Positions 1 to 7,841 of a stretch of DNA of 64,000 bases are shown one piece after another. Made by a program: the position numbers and the translations under genes. The DNA is from Rhizobium indicum (lineage in GTDB: Bacteria; Pseudomonadota; Alphaproteobacteria; Rhizobiales; Rhizobiaceae). The notes under the pieces were generated by a model, which made no database searches, was not told the DNA's origin, and saw only the letters and a list, made by a program, of their open reading frames with translations. Within the stretch, counting starts at the first letter, position 1. Every line of letters begins with the position of its first letter. The DNA lies in NCBI RefSeq assembly GCF_005862305.2, contig NZ_CP054021.1, forward strand, positions 2,932,501 to 2,996,500. The letters run 5' to 3'.

Positions 1-246
1 TTCTATTGCGCGCTCGATTCGCAGACGCCAACGAAGGTGCGCGGCGTGCTGCTTGCAGCACTCGCCTATTTCGTCATGCCGATCGACATGATCCCGGATA
101 TTTTCGCCGTCATCGGCTTTTCCGACGACATCGCCGTGCTTTCGGCCGCTTTCGCCATGGTGCGCGGCCACATCCGGCCGGGCCACTATGAAGCCGCCGA
201 CCGCGTTCTCGCCGATCGGCCGGAAGAAGCGATGAAGACGATTTAA
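1..246 (+). CDS. DUF1232 (YkvA-like) membrane protein, 5' end outside window
   Basis: This is the C-terminal 81 residues of a small protein whose start lies before position 1; the frame is open from base 1 to the TAA at 244-246. The hydrophobic stretch followed by PIDMIPD is the hallmark of the DUF1232/YkvA family, small membrane-associated proteins of unknown biochemical role. After the hydrophobic hairpin the protein ends in a short polar tail. It converges on the ECF sigma gene, with about 35 bp between the two stops. The family call is fairly secure, the function is not known. Confidence 0.85.
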   Translation, partial: FYCALDSQTPTKVRGVLLAALAYFVMPIDMIPDIFAVIGFSDDIAVLSAAFAMVRGHIRPGHYEAADRVLADRPEEAMKTI

Positions 247-280
247 AGCGCATCGCGGCGAGCCTTTTGGCGAGATCGCA

Positions 281-841
281 TCAGGCGATTTCGCGTTCCA
301 GCACCTTGCGGAGCTTGCCGAAGGCAAGTCGGATACGCGACTTTACCGTGCCGAGCGGCAGTCCGGTCGCTTCGGCGATCTCCGAATGCGATTGACCGAG
401 GAAGAAGGCGGCGCGCAGCATGTCGCGCTGTTCCTCCGGCAATTGGCCGACGGCGGCGCGTATCTTGGCGTCGCGATCGTCATTGGCGATCATTTCTTCC
501 GCGCCGATATCGGCCGGCGGTTGCAAGGCCGGATCAGTCTCATCGAAGATGCGGGTATTGGCGCGGCGCTGCATGTCGATGCGGCGGTTGCGGGCAATGC
601 GGAAAAGCCAGGTCGAAAGGGAAGATCGCGTGGCATCGTAGAGCTCTGCCTTGTGCCAGAGCACGATCATGATCTCCTGGACCAGTTCCTCGGCCTCGCC
701 TGATGTCATCCTCTGGCGCATCAGCCAGGCCTTCAGGCGGGGTGCGAAATAGTCGAACAGGATGGAGAAGGCCTGCTGGTCGCGATCGTCCGCGACGGCC
801 TTCGCGAGGGCAGCGAAACGCTGTCTTTCCTCGGCATCCAT
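281..841 (-). CDS. ECF-type RNA polymerase sigma factor
   Basis: This 186-residue protein has the two-domain layout of extracytoplasmic-function sigma factors. Sigma region 2 lies at about residues 25-95 and includes VQEIMIVLWHKA and the promoter-melting segment around STWLFRIARNRRID. Region 4 lies at about 128-182, with the helix-turn-helix HSEIAEATGLPLGTVKSRI. It directs RNA polymerase to a small stress regulon. The start is supported by GGTGAGGAG just upstream. Such genes are usually followed by their anti-sigma gene; here the next gene downstream is convergent DUF1232, so no partner is visible in the expected place. The sequence style resembles the ChrR-linked group, which is an inference. 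Confidence 0.92.
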   Translation of the reverse strand: MDAEERQRFAALAKAVADDRDQQAFSILFDYFAPRLKAWLMRQRMTSGEAEELVQEIMIVLWHKAELYDATRSSLSTWLFRIARNRRIDMQRRANTRIFDETDPALQPPADIGAEEMIANDDRDAKIRAAVGQLPEEQRDMLRAAFFLGQSHSEIAEATGLPLGTVKSRIRLAFGKLRKVLEREIA

Positions 842-1177
842 ATCTCCTCACCAGCCCCCTGCGACAATAATTTCGTCCCGGATTTCCAAGTCTTACTGAG
901 GTACAACGGATTTGGGAAAGGTCAAACTCTTGCCTGAATCTTTGTGTCTTAAATTCAGCCGAACGGACGGCCAGTGCCATTGGGGCACGGTGTCGCGGTC
1001 GATACCGTCAAAGGGGCGAAAATTGACACTCGAGCTGAAATGACACAGGCACATACAAATCGCAGCCATTGTTGACCATTTGGTAACCTGAATTAAGTCA
1101 AAATAAAGCAGATCGTGATTATGCGGCGCCCGCTATGATCGCTTCGGGCCTTGAATCGCAAGAACCGGCAGGAATCC
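842..1177. other. Divergent promoter region between the sigma gene and the IalB gene
   Basis: No credible gene is seen in this stretch. It must hold promoters for both flanking genes. On the minus strand a TTGACC-like box (complement of about 926-931) lies roughly 16 bases before a TAC-rich box and could serve the sigma gene. On the plus strand TTGACC at 1072-1077, followed by an AT-rich segment near 1091-1100, could serve the IalB gene. Both are weak matches, so exact promoter positions are uncertain. Confidence 0.35.
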
Positions 1178-1687
1178 ATGTTTGTAAAAAGTATCGTATC
1201 CGCTCTCGCACTCACCCTTGTTATGGCCGGAGTTGCGACAGCGCAGCAGGCCGCGCCGAACCGCATCCAGCAGTTCCAGGCGTGGGGCGCTTACTCCTAC
1301 AAGTCGGGCAACAGCACCGTCTGCTACGTGCTTTCCGTTCCGACGGCAAAGCAGCCGGCAAGCGTCGACCACGGCGACAATTTCTTCATCGTCTCTCAGC
1401 GTCCGGGCCAGAACATCTCCTACGAACCGCAGGCGATGATGGGCTACACGGTCAAGGAAAATTCGAAGATCAACGTCGTCATCGACAACAAGACCTTCGT
1501 GATGTTCACCAAGGACAAGGCCGGATGGGTCGAGAACGCGGCGCAGGAGCCGGCCCTCGTCGCCGCGATGAAGACCGGTCATTCGATGACGGTCAACGCC
1601 GTTTCGCGCAAGGGCACCGGCACCTCCTACAGCTACTCGCTCTCGGGTATCTCGGCTGCGCTGAAGCAGATCGAAACCTGCAAGTAA
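1178..1687 (+). CDS. Invasion-associated locus B (IalB) family periplasmic protein
   Basis: This 169-residue protein begins with a clear signal peptide (Lys4, hydrophobic core to about residue 20, cleavage near Ala22). The mature part fits the IalB family, which in rhizobia and Bartonella comprises small periplasmic or surface proteins of poorly defined role. Two cysteines, near residues 49 and 168, could form a disulfide. The ATG at 1178 was preferred over the in-frame ATG at 1151 because the signal peptide starts there and AGGA lies at the right distance. A strong hairpin follows the stop, so it is probably monocistronic. Confidence 0.85.
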   Translation: MFVKSIVSALALTLVMAGVATAQQAAPNRIQQFQAWGAYSYKSGNSTVCYVLSVPTAKQPASVDHGDNFFIVSQRPGQNISYEPQAMMGYTVKENSKINVVIDNKTFVMFTKDKAGWVENAAQEPALVAAMKTGHSMTVNAVSRKGTGTSYSYSLSGISAALKQIETCK

Positions 1688-1712
1688 GCGGTCCTTTAGG
1701 CCGAAGAATTTC

Positions 1713-1737
1713 ATGGGCCGGCCTTGCGCCGGCCCAT
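1713..1737 (+). terminator. Hairpin terminator after the IalB gene
   Basis: A perfect 10-bp inverted repeat (ATGGGCCGGC and its complement) encloses a 5-base loop 25 bases after the IalB stop. Only a short T-run follows (GCCGTTTCC), so it may stop transcription imperfectly or act as a 3' stabilising hairpin. Confidence 0.65.
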
Positions 1738-1936
1738 GCCGTTTCCATCTATGGTGACGCGCGGGCAAAATGATGCTAAAGCCGGCGCCAACAGCGGACA
1801 GATCGCGATTTCAGTCGCCGTTCCGCCATTCAATTTCTGCCAATGTGCCGTCATGCACCCGCCAGTCTTCCGGCTTAGCCCTGAAGTTCGCAGGGTTTGC
1901 GGGGCGGTTACGTGTTCGAATTCGGGATGAAAGACT

Positions 1937-3166
1937 ATGTCCGTCATGGATGCGATTGATGTCATCAAGCCTCAGGCGCCCCGCGCCGCTTCCGGCGTCG
2001 AGAAGCCGTCCCTGATTGGGCTGTCGCGTGAGGAGATGGGCGCGGCACTCCGGGAAAAGGGTGTGGCCGAGAAGCAGATCAAGATGCGCGTCTCGCAGCT
2101 CTGGAACTGGATCTATGTGCGCGGCGTCTCCGACTTCGACCATATGACGAATGTCGCCAAGGACATGCGGGAGATGCTGAAGCAGCATTTCACCATCGCG
2201 CGTCCCGAGATCGTCGAGGAGCAGGTCTCCAACGACGGCACGCGCAAATGGCTGCTGCGCTTTCCGCCGCGGGGCGCCGGGCGTCCCGTCGAGATCGAGG
2301 CCGTCTACATTCCGGAAGAGGGCCGCGGCACGCTCTGTCTTTCCAGCCAGGTCGGCTGCACGCTCACCTGTTCCTTCTGTCATACCGGGACGCAGCGTCT
2401 GGTGCGCAACCTGACGGCGGAGGAAATTCTTTCGCAGCTGCTGCTTGCCCGCGACCGGCTTGGGGACTTTCCGGACCGTGAAGCGCCGCAGGGTACGATC
2501 ATGCCTGCCGAGGGCCGTAAGGTCAGCAACATCGTCATGATGGGCATGGGCGAGCCGCTTTATAACTTCGATGCTGTCAAGCAGGCATTGCTGATCGCAA
2601 CGGATGGTGACGGCCTGTCGCTGTCCAGGCGCCGCGTGACGCTTTCCACTTCTGGCGTTGTGCCGGAGATCTTCCGCACCGGCGAGGAAATCGGCGTCAT
2701 GCTGGCGATTTCGCTGCATGCGGTGCGCGACGATCTGCGCGACCTTCTGGTGCCGATCAACAAGAAGTACCCGCTGAAGGAGCTGATCGAGGCCTGCCGG
2801 TCCTATCCAGGTCTTTCGAACGCGCGGCGCATCACCTTCGAATATGTGATGCTGAAGGATGTCAACGACGGCCTGGAAGACGCCAAGGGGCTGATCAAGC
2901 TCCTGAAAGGCGTGCCGGCGAAGATTAACCTCATTCCGTTCAATCCCTGGCCCGGCACCAATTATCAGTGTTCCGACTGGGAGCAGATCGAGAAGTTCGC
3001 CGATTTCATCAATTCGGCAGGTTATGCCTCGCCGATCCGTACGCCGCGCGGCCGCGATATTCTTGCCGCCTGCGGCCAGTTGAAATCGGAATCGGAACGC
3101 ATGCGCAAGACCGAACGTCTGGCCTTCGAGGCGATGATGATCGCCAATCACGGCGCCGACGACTGA
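1937..3166 (+). CDS. rlmN: 23S rRNA (adenine-2503-C2)-methyltransferase RlmN
   Basis: This radical SAM enzyme methylates C2 of A2503 in 23S rRNA, and of A37 in some tRNAs, using two SAM molecules. The iron-sulfur cluster ligands are the CxxxCxxC cysteines at residues 141, 145 and 148 ([13 protein letters not shown]). The conserved catalytic cysteine near the C-terminus is Cys379 in ILAACGQLK. The glycine-rich SAM site MMGMGEPL is present. At 409 residues it has the usual length for rhizobial RlmN. It stands alone between the IalB gene and an ABC transporter operon. A second in-frame ATG nine bases downstream is an alternative start. Confidence 0.97.
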   Translation: MSVMDAIDVIKPQAPRAASGVEKPSLIGLSREEMGAALREKGVAEKQIKMRVSQLWNWIYVRGVSDFDHMTNVAKDMREMLKQHFTIARPEIVEEQVSNDGTRKWLLRFPPRGAGRPVEIEAVYIPEEGRGTLCLSSQVGCTLTCSFCHTGTQRLVRNLTAEEILSQLLLARDRLGDFPDREAPQGTIMPAEGRKVSNIVMMGMGEPLYNFDAVKQALLIATDGDGLSLSRRRVTLSTSGVVPEIFRTGEEIGVMLAISLHAVRDDLRDLLVPINKKYPLKELIEACRSYPGLSNARRITFEYVMLKDVNDGLEDAKGLIKLLKGVPAKINLIPFNPWPGTNYQCSDWEQIEKFADFINSAGYASPIRTPRGRDILAACGQLKSESERMRKTERLAFEAMMIANHGADD

Positions 3167-3210
3167 TCAGCAAGTTTGATCCATGCTACAATTCTCCGCG
3201 ATTGATTTCA

Positions 3211-3237
3211 GGGGGCGCTTTTCCTAAAAGTGCCCCC
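3211..3237 (+). promoter_or_regulatory. Leader hairpin upstream of the TrpX-like gene
   Basis: A 27-base hairpin forms from GGGGGCGCTTTT and AAAAGTGCCCCC, with a CCT loop and one G-T pair. It ends about 12 bases before the AGGAGGA ribosome-binding site of the downstream gene and about 45 bases after rlmN. It lacks a T-run, so it could be an rlmN terminator, an mRNA stabiliser or part of an attenuator. Confidence 0.5.
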
Positions 3238-3259
3238 AAAATCATTCAGGAGGATCCCC

Positions 3260-4213
3260 ATGCGCCCGATTTTGCTCGCTCTTGCCGCCACTTTGGCCCT
3301 TTCCCAACCCGCAAAGGCTGATGACGTCACCGTCGCCGTGACGGCGATCGTCGAACATCCGGCGCTGGATGCAGCGCGCAAGGGCGTTCTCGATGCGCTG
3401 ACGGCCGCCGGCTACAAGGAAGGCGAGAACCTGAAATTCGTGTTCGAATCGGCGCAGGGCAATCCGGCGACGGCAGCCCAGATCGCCCGCCAGTTCGCCG
3501 GTGACGAGCCCAATGTCATCGTGCCGATCTCGACGCCATCAGCCCAAGCGGTCGTTTCCTCGACGCGTGACATTCCTGTCGTCTTCACGGCCGTCTCCGA
3601 TCCGCTCGGCGCCCAGCTCGTCAAGAACATGGACAAGCCCGGCGGCAATGTCACCGGCCTCTCCGATATGTCGCCGGTCGCCGAGCACCTTGCGCTGATC
3701 AAGGAAATCCTGCCCGAGGTGAAAACCATCGGCTATCTCTACAATTCCGGCGAGGCGAATTCCGTTTCGCTGCTCGCCGTGCTGAAGGCTGAAGCCGAAA
3801 AGGCTGGCCTGAAGGTGGTCGAATCGGCCGCCACCAAGTCGGCCGAGGTCCAGGGTGCGGCACGCGCGCTCGTCGGCCGCGCCGACGCGATCTACATTCC
3901 GACCGACAACACGATCATCTCCGCGCTCGAAGGCGCTGTCGCGGTGGCCGAAGAGAGCAAGCTGCCGCTCTTTACCGCCGATACGGATTCGGTTTCGCGC
4001 GGCTCGATCGCCGCCCTCGGCTTCAACTATTATGATGTCGGCAAGCAGACCGGCGAGATCGTCGTGCGTGTGCTGAAGGGCGAGAACCCGGGCGATATCG
4101 CGGTCAAGACTGCCGCCGGCAGCGACCTCGTCGTCAACAAGTCTGCGGCCGAGAAGATGGGCGTCACCCTGCCGCAGAGCGTGCTTTCCCGCGCTACCAA
4201 AGTCATCGAATAA
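3260..4213 (+). CDS. ABC transporter substrate-binding protein, TrpX/ABC_sub_bind family
   Basis: This 317-residue periplasmic binding protein has an N-terminal signal peptide with cleavage likely after Ala20. It has the two-lobed fold of the ABC_sub_bind family, with recognisable segments PVVFTAVSDPLGAQLV and NVTGLSD. In characterised relatives (TrpX) the ligand is tryptophan or tyrosine; the ligand here is not known. The ATG at 3260 is chosen because AGGAGGA lies eight bases upstream and the signal peptide starts there. The permease and ATPase genes follow on the same strand, forming a TrpXYZ-like importer operon. Confidence 0.9.
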   Translation: MRPILLALAATLALSQPAKADDVTVAVTAIVEHPALDAARKGVLDALTAAGYKEGENLKFVFESAQGNPATAAQIARQFAGDEPNVIVPISTPSAQAVVSSTRDIPVVFTAVSDPLGAQLVKNMDKPGGNVTGLSDMSPVAEHLALIKEILPEVKTIGYLYNSGEANSVSLLAVLKAEAEKAGLKVVESAATKSAEVQGAARALVGRADAIYIPTDNTIISALEGAVAVAEESKLPLFTADTDSVSRGSIAALGFNYYDVGKQTGEIVVRVLKGENPGDIAVKTAAGSDLVVNKSAAEKMGVTLPQSVLSRATKVIE

Positions 4214-4343
4214 ACAAGGCGACTGCCGTCGCTGATCGAGTTTGCAGCCGCTCCCGTTCCACACGGGGGCGGCTGATGGTATTAAAAGCCTGATGTTTCG
4301 CGCAGGGCGCGGAGCGGAAACGGACAGAAGAGGGGCGGAAGCC

Positions 4344-5222
4344 TTGAGCCAAATCGCATTCTGGGGGGCCGTCGAACTCGGACTGGTCTATTCCTTCGTC
4401 GCCCTTGGGGTCTATCTCGCCTTCCGTGTTCTGGATTTCCCCGACCTGACGGTCGACGGCTCCTTTCCGCTTGGTGCAGCGGTGACGGCCGTGCTGATCA
4501 TTGCCGGTGTCAATGCTTGGCTTGCGGCTCTGATCTCCATGGCCGCCGGTGCCGCCGCGGGCATGGTGACAGCACTGCTCAACGTGCGCTTCAAGATCCT
4601 CAATTTGCTTGCCTCGATCCTGACGATGATCGCACTGTTTTCTGTCAATCTGCGCGTGATGGGCAAACCCAATGTCGCCCTCATCAATGCCGACACGATG
4701 ATCAGCCCGTTCTTCGGCCATGGCCTTCGCGATTTCTACGTGCGGCCGCTCTTCGTCGGTGTTCTCGTCGTCGTCGCGCTCATCCTGGTCTGGCGTTTCC
4801 TGGAAAGCGATGCCGGCCTGGCAATGCGGGCGACCGGCGCCAATCCAAGAATGGCGCGGGCCCAGGGCGTCGATACCAGCCGGCAGATCTATCTCGGCAT
4901 GGCGATCTCGAATGCGCTGGTGGCGCTCGGTGGCGCCCTGTTTGCCCAGACGAACGGCTTTGCCGACGTCACCTCAGGCGTCGGCACGATCGTCGTCGGT
5001 CTCGCTGCCGTTATCATCGGCGAGACGCTGCTTGGGCGGCGCGGTCTGCTGATCGCGTTGATCGGCTGCGTGCTTGGCTCGATTCTCTATCGCATCGCAA
5101 TCCAGCTGGCGCTTTCGAGCGACGTCATCGGCCTGCAGGCGTCCGACCTCAATTTCGTCACCGCCGTGCTGGTGACCGTGGCGCTCATCCTTCCCCGTTT
5201 GCGCGGAGGTGCCGCGTCGTGA
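4344..5222 (+). CDS. ABC transporter permease, TrpY-like
   Basis: This integral membrane protein of about 292 residues has eight to ten hydrophobic segments and belongs to the branched-chain/TrpY permease family. The motif FRVLDFPDLTVDGSFPLG near the N-terminus is diagnostic. I chose TTG at 4344, which gives the family-typical N-terminus (SQIAFWGAVELGL) with AGGGGCGGA upstream. An ATG at 4293 is an alternative but has no ribosome-binding site. Its stop overlaps the GTG start of the ATPase gene by four bases, which implies translational coupling. Confidence 0.88.
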   Translation: MSQIAFWGAVELGLVYSFVALGVYLAFRVLDFPDLTVDGSFPLGAAVTAVLIIAGVNAWLAALISMAAGAAAGMVTALLNVRFKILNLLASILTMIALFSVNLRVMGKPNVALINADTMISPFFGHGLRDFYVRPLFVGVLVVVALILVWRFLESDAGLAMRATGANPRMARAQGVDTSRQIYLGMAISNALVALGGALFAQTNGFADVTSGVGTIVVGLAAVIIGETLLGRRGLLIALIGCVLGSILYRIAIQLALSSDVIGLQASDLNFVTAVLVTVALILPRLRGGAAS

Positions 5223-6013
5223 TCAACCTCAAGAACATCAAGGTCGTCTTCGGGCGCGGCACGCCGCTGCAGAAGCAGGCGCTCTCGGGTGTCAGCCTGA
5301 CGATCGAGGAAGGCTCCTTCGTCACTGTCATCGGTTCGAACGGCGCCGGCAAATCGACGCTGCTCGGCGTGCTCGCCGGCGATGTGCTGGCAAGCGAGGG
5401 GCAGGTGCTGATCGGCAGTGCCGACGTCACGCGCAAGACGACGGCGGCGCGCGCCGGGCTGGTCGCCCGTGTCTTTCAGGACCCGTTGACCGGAAGCTGC
5501 GGTGCCTTGTCGATCGAGGAGAACCTGGCGCTTGCGGCGCGCCGCGGCGAACGGCGCGGGCTCGTTTCGGCGCTTGGCGCAAAACGGCGCGACCATTTTC
5601 GCGAGAGGATCGCCGAGCTCAATCTCGGGCTCGAGAACCGCATGAAGGACCGCATGGACCTGCTTTCCGGCGGCCAGCGGCAGGCGGTCTCGCTTGTCAT
5701 GGCGACGCTGGCGGGCTCGGAGGTGCTGCTGCTCGACGAACATACGGCGGCCCTCGACCCCGGGATGGCAGAATTCATCATGGGCCTGACCCAGAAAATC
5801 GTTTCCGAGCGCAAGCTGACGACGCTGATGGTGACGCATTCGATGCGCCAGGCGCTCGACTATGGCCACCGGACGGTGATGCTGCATGGCGGTGAGATCG
5901 TGCTCGACGTTGCCGGCGACAGCCGCAAGACATTGCAGGTCGAGGATCTGATCGCGATGTTCCGCAAGATGCGCGGCCAGACGCTGGATGACGATGCGTT
6001 GCTGATTGGTTAG
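5219..6013 (+). CDS. ABC transporter ATP-binding protein, TrpZ-like
   Basis: This 264-residue ATPase powers the preceding importer. Walker A is GSNGAGKST at about residues 39-47, the signature is LSGGQRQAVS, Walker B is VLLLDEHTAALDP, and the switch histidine is in VTHSMRQAL. The start is GTG within the permease stop (GTGA), with GGAGGT eight bases upstream; the first ATG is well inside the protein and is not credible. It is the last gene of the three-gene operon and is followed by 23-bp tandem repeats. Confidence 0.92.
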   Translation: MINLKNIKVVFGRGTPLQKQALSGVSLTIEEGSFVTVIGSNGAGKSTLLGVLAGDVLASEGQVLIGSADVTRKTTAARAGLVARVFQDPLTGSCGALSIEENLALAARRGERRGLVSALGAKRRDHFRERIAELNLGLENRMKDRMDLLSGGQRQAVSLVMATLAGSEVLLLDEHTAALDPGMAEFIMGLTQKIVSERKLTTLMVTHSMRQALDYGHRTVMLHGGEIVLDVAGDSRKTLQVEDLIAMFRKMRGQTLDDDALLIG

Positions 6014-6032
6014 CGGGCAGCTGATCATTTCA

Positions 6033-6099
6033 CGACCGCGGGCGGATCGATCAACCGACCGCGGGCGGATCGATCAAACGACCGCGGGCGGATTGCTGC
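6033..6099. repeat. Three tandem copies of a 23-bp repeat, cluster A
   Basis: The unit CGACCGCGGGCGGATCGAT plus four variable bases occurs at 6033, 6056 and 6079, the last copy diverging after GGAT. It begins 20 bases after the ATPase stop. The same unit occurs twice at 7062-7106. There are no spacers, so this is not a CRISPR array. Confidence 0.85.
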
Positions 6100-6188
6100 T
6101 GAAACACGAGCGGCGCTGCGATCCAAATATCAAATCTTCTGCTGAAAGAAGATGATATCGGTGATCATATGCCGCTCGTCCTCAGACG

Positions 6189-6463
6189 CTAGAGCCTTTC
6201 CTGGTCAGATTGAAGCATTCTGTTGGCTCAAACGGAGTCGGATGGTCGACCGGCCGGCGCGCGTCGTAGCCAAGCTCTACGGCCAAGCCGGCCGGTCGAT
6301 CAGGCGGCCCGTTTCAGCCAACCCGAAGGGCCGGGCATCTTTGCGCCAGGATCAGAGGCAATCGGCTCGGACGTACCAAGGGGTATGCCCTTCGCCAATC
6401 GCCTCTGCCCTGACGAAAACCTGCTCCGGCAGAATGATTCAATCTAACCCGGAAAGGCTCTAG
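6189..6463. repeat. RIME-like intergenic mosaic element
   Basis: A 275-bp non-coding element is bounded by inverted repeats of about 34 bp (CTAGAGCCTTTCC at the left end, GGAAAGGCTCTAG at the right) that differ at only three positions. Inside is a second palindrome, GACCGGCCGGC near 6248 against GCCGGCCGGTC near 6290. Size, nested palindromes and intergenic position match the Rhizobium-specific intergenic mosaic elements (RIME) known from Sinorhizobium and Rhizobium. It carries no gene and presumably moves, or moved, with help in trans. The rest of the 6014-6473 gap shows no gene. Confidence 0.8.
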
Positions 6464-6473
6464 GGGACCGTCA

Positions 6474-6839
6474 TCAAGAGCAGACTTCCACCAGCACGCG
6501 ATGGCCGTACTGGTTGAGCCATTCCGGTTGGCACTGTTCCGGGTAATAGTCGTCATCGCCGAAGAACAGACGATTTCTATCATGGAAGGCGAAACGGCCG
6601 TCGCGGTGTCCGCCAAAAGGGCCGGCTCCGCCGAAATTATGCGCTCCGAAGCCGCGATCGGCGAAATTGCCGCCGCCCATATGGGAACCGCCGCCGAAGT
6701 GGCCGCCATCACGCGAGAAGCCGCCACCGCCATGGCCTCCGCCGCCGTGAGCTAAGGCAGGTGTTGTCGCTGTAAGGGACGTGGCGGCAAACGTCAGCGC
6801 AACAACCCCTGCTGTTATGATATTGCGGAACGTAATCAT
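6474..6839 (-). CDS. Small secreted glycine/histidine-rich protein
   Basis: This 121-residue protein has a signal peptide (cleavage probably after ALA at about residue 30) followed by a low-complexity segment of glycine, histidine and phenylalanine (GGGGHGGGG and repeats) to about residue 85. It ends in a short ordered tail with two cysteines (PEQCQPEW and VEVCS). Similar small Gly/His-rich exported proteins are common in rhizobia and have no assigned function; metal binding by the histidines is possible but unproven. The stop lies 11 bases from the RIME-like element, which may act as its terminator. Confidence 0.75.
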   Translation of the reverse strand: MITFRNIITAGVVALTFAATSLTATTPALAHGGGGHGGGGFSRDGGHFGGGSHMGGGNFADRGFGAHNFGGAGPFGGHRDGRFAFHDRNRLFFGDDDYYPEQCQPEWLNQYGHRVLVEVCS

Positions 6840-7061
6840 TGACTTATCCTTTCAAGGTAGCTCTTCGTGAGCCGTAAAGGATATGTGGGCAGCGAAGGTG
6901 GCGTGGCCTAGCCACAATTGCCGACTTACGATCATATGTTGATCACAAGTAATCGCGCGAAAGGCATGGAATAATTTTGGAAGACGACGAAATTCGCGGT
7001 CACTGCCTGCTCCGGCATGGCGTCTCGCGAATATTGGTGTCGTTGGCGGCGGATCGGTTCA
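6840..7061. other. Non-coding gap upstream of the Gly/His-rich gene
   Basis: No gene is seen between the Gly/His-rich gene and the second 23-bp repeat cluster. The part next to 6839 should hold the minus-strand promoter and the ribosome-binding site (AAAGGATAAGTCA before the ATG). Short open frames here have no supporting start site. Confidence 0.4.
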
Positions 7062-7106
7062 CGACCGCGGGCGGATCGATAAGCCGACCGCGGGCGGATT
7101 GCTTCG
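7062..7106. repeat. Two tandem copies of the 23-bp repeat, cluster B
   Basis: Copies start at 7062 and 7085 and match cluster A at 6033-6099, including the change to GGATTGCT in the last copy. The cluster ends 10 bases from the stop of the minus-strand LysE gene, so both clusters sit just after the 3' end of a gene. Confidence 0.85.
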
Positions 7107-7115
7107 CAACCGCGG

Positions 7116-7757
7116 CTATCTCGACTGGGTGAGCAGGATCTTCGCGGCAAAGATCGAGAAGACGCCGGCGAAGGTGTAATCCATGCCGCGCAGCACTTTC
7201 TTGTTGTTCTGCAGCCAGGAGGCCAGCCAGTCGGCGGCAAAGACGACGCTGGCATTGACCGGCATGCCGATCAGGATGAAGCAGAAGCCGAGAAAGAGCA
7301 GCTTTTGGGTGACGGCCGGATCGCCGGCGCTGACGAATTGCGGCAGGAAGGTCATGAAGAAGATGATGACCTTGGGGTTCAGAAGATTGACCCAGAAGCC
7401 CGACGAGATGTTCGAAAGGGCGGTGCCTTTCTGCTCCTCGACCTTGGCGACGGTGAGCTTCGAACCGAAGCGGATCGCCTGTACCGCCAGCCAGAGCAGA
7501 TAGGCGGCACCGCCGGTCTTCAGGATCAGGAAGGCGGTCGGCGAGGCGGTGATCAGCGCCGAAATGCCGAAAGCGACCAGCATGGTGTGGACGACGATGC
7601 CGAGGCTGGTGCCGACGACAACGAAGAGGGCCGCCTTCTTGCCCTGGGCCAGCGCACGGCTGATCGACAGCGTCATGTCGGGGCCTGGGGTTGCCGCGAG
7701 CAGCAGCGTCGCGGCGGCAAAGGCCAGAAGGGTCGGCAGGCTGGGCAGAAAATCCAT
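7116..7757 (-). CDS. LysE/RhtB family amino-acid exporter
   Basis: This 213-residue inner-membrane protein has six hydrophobic segments and the family signature near the N-terminus (TPGPDMTLSISRALAQGKKAAL). LysE/RhtB proteins export amino acids such as homoserine, threonine or lysine; the substrate here cannot be read from the sequence. NLLNPKVIIFFMTFLPQF is the second conserved family block. It appears to be a single gene, transcribed away from the SDR gene's stop. Confidence 0.9.
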   Translation of the reverse strand: MDFLPSLPTLLAFAAATLLLAATPGPDMTLSISRALAQGKKAALFVVVGTSLGIVVHTMLVAFGISALITASPTAFLILKTGGAAYLLWLAVQAIRFGSKLTVAKVEEQKGTALSNISSGFWVNLLNPKVIIFFMTFLPQFVSAGDPAVTQKLLFLGFCFILIGMPVNASVVFAADWLASWLQNNKKVLRGMDYTFAGVFSIFAAKILLTQSR

Positions 7758-7841
7758 GACACACTCTGAAAGCCGAAAAGGATCTGGGATCTCTTACCCG
7801 GCTTTCAGAAAATTACCAATCAAACCTTCTGATGGCGCCGA

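Noticed and set aside
1900..1935. TTCGAATT-like segment resembling a tRNA T-loop
   Set aside because: No acceptor, D or anticodon stems can be formed around it, so it is not a tRNA.
1811..3151. 446-codon open frame on the minus strand
   Set aside because: It is antisense to rlmN, has no ribosome-binding site, and its His/Asp/Arg-rich translation is typical of the shadow of a GC-rich gene.
6033..7106. CRISPR array
   Set aside because: The 23-bp units are directly adjacent with no unique spacers, and no cas genes are present.
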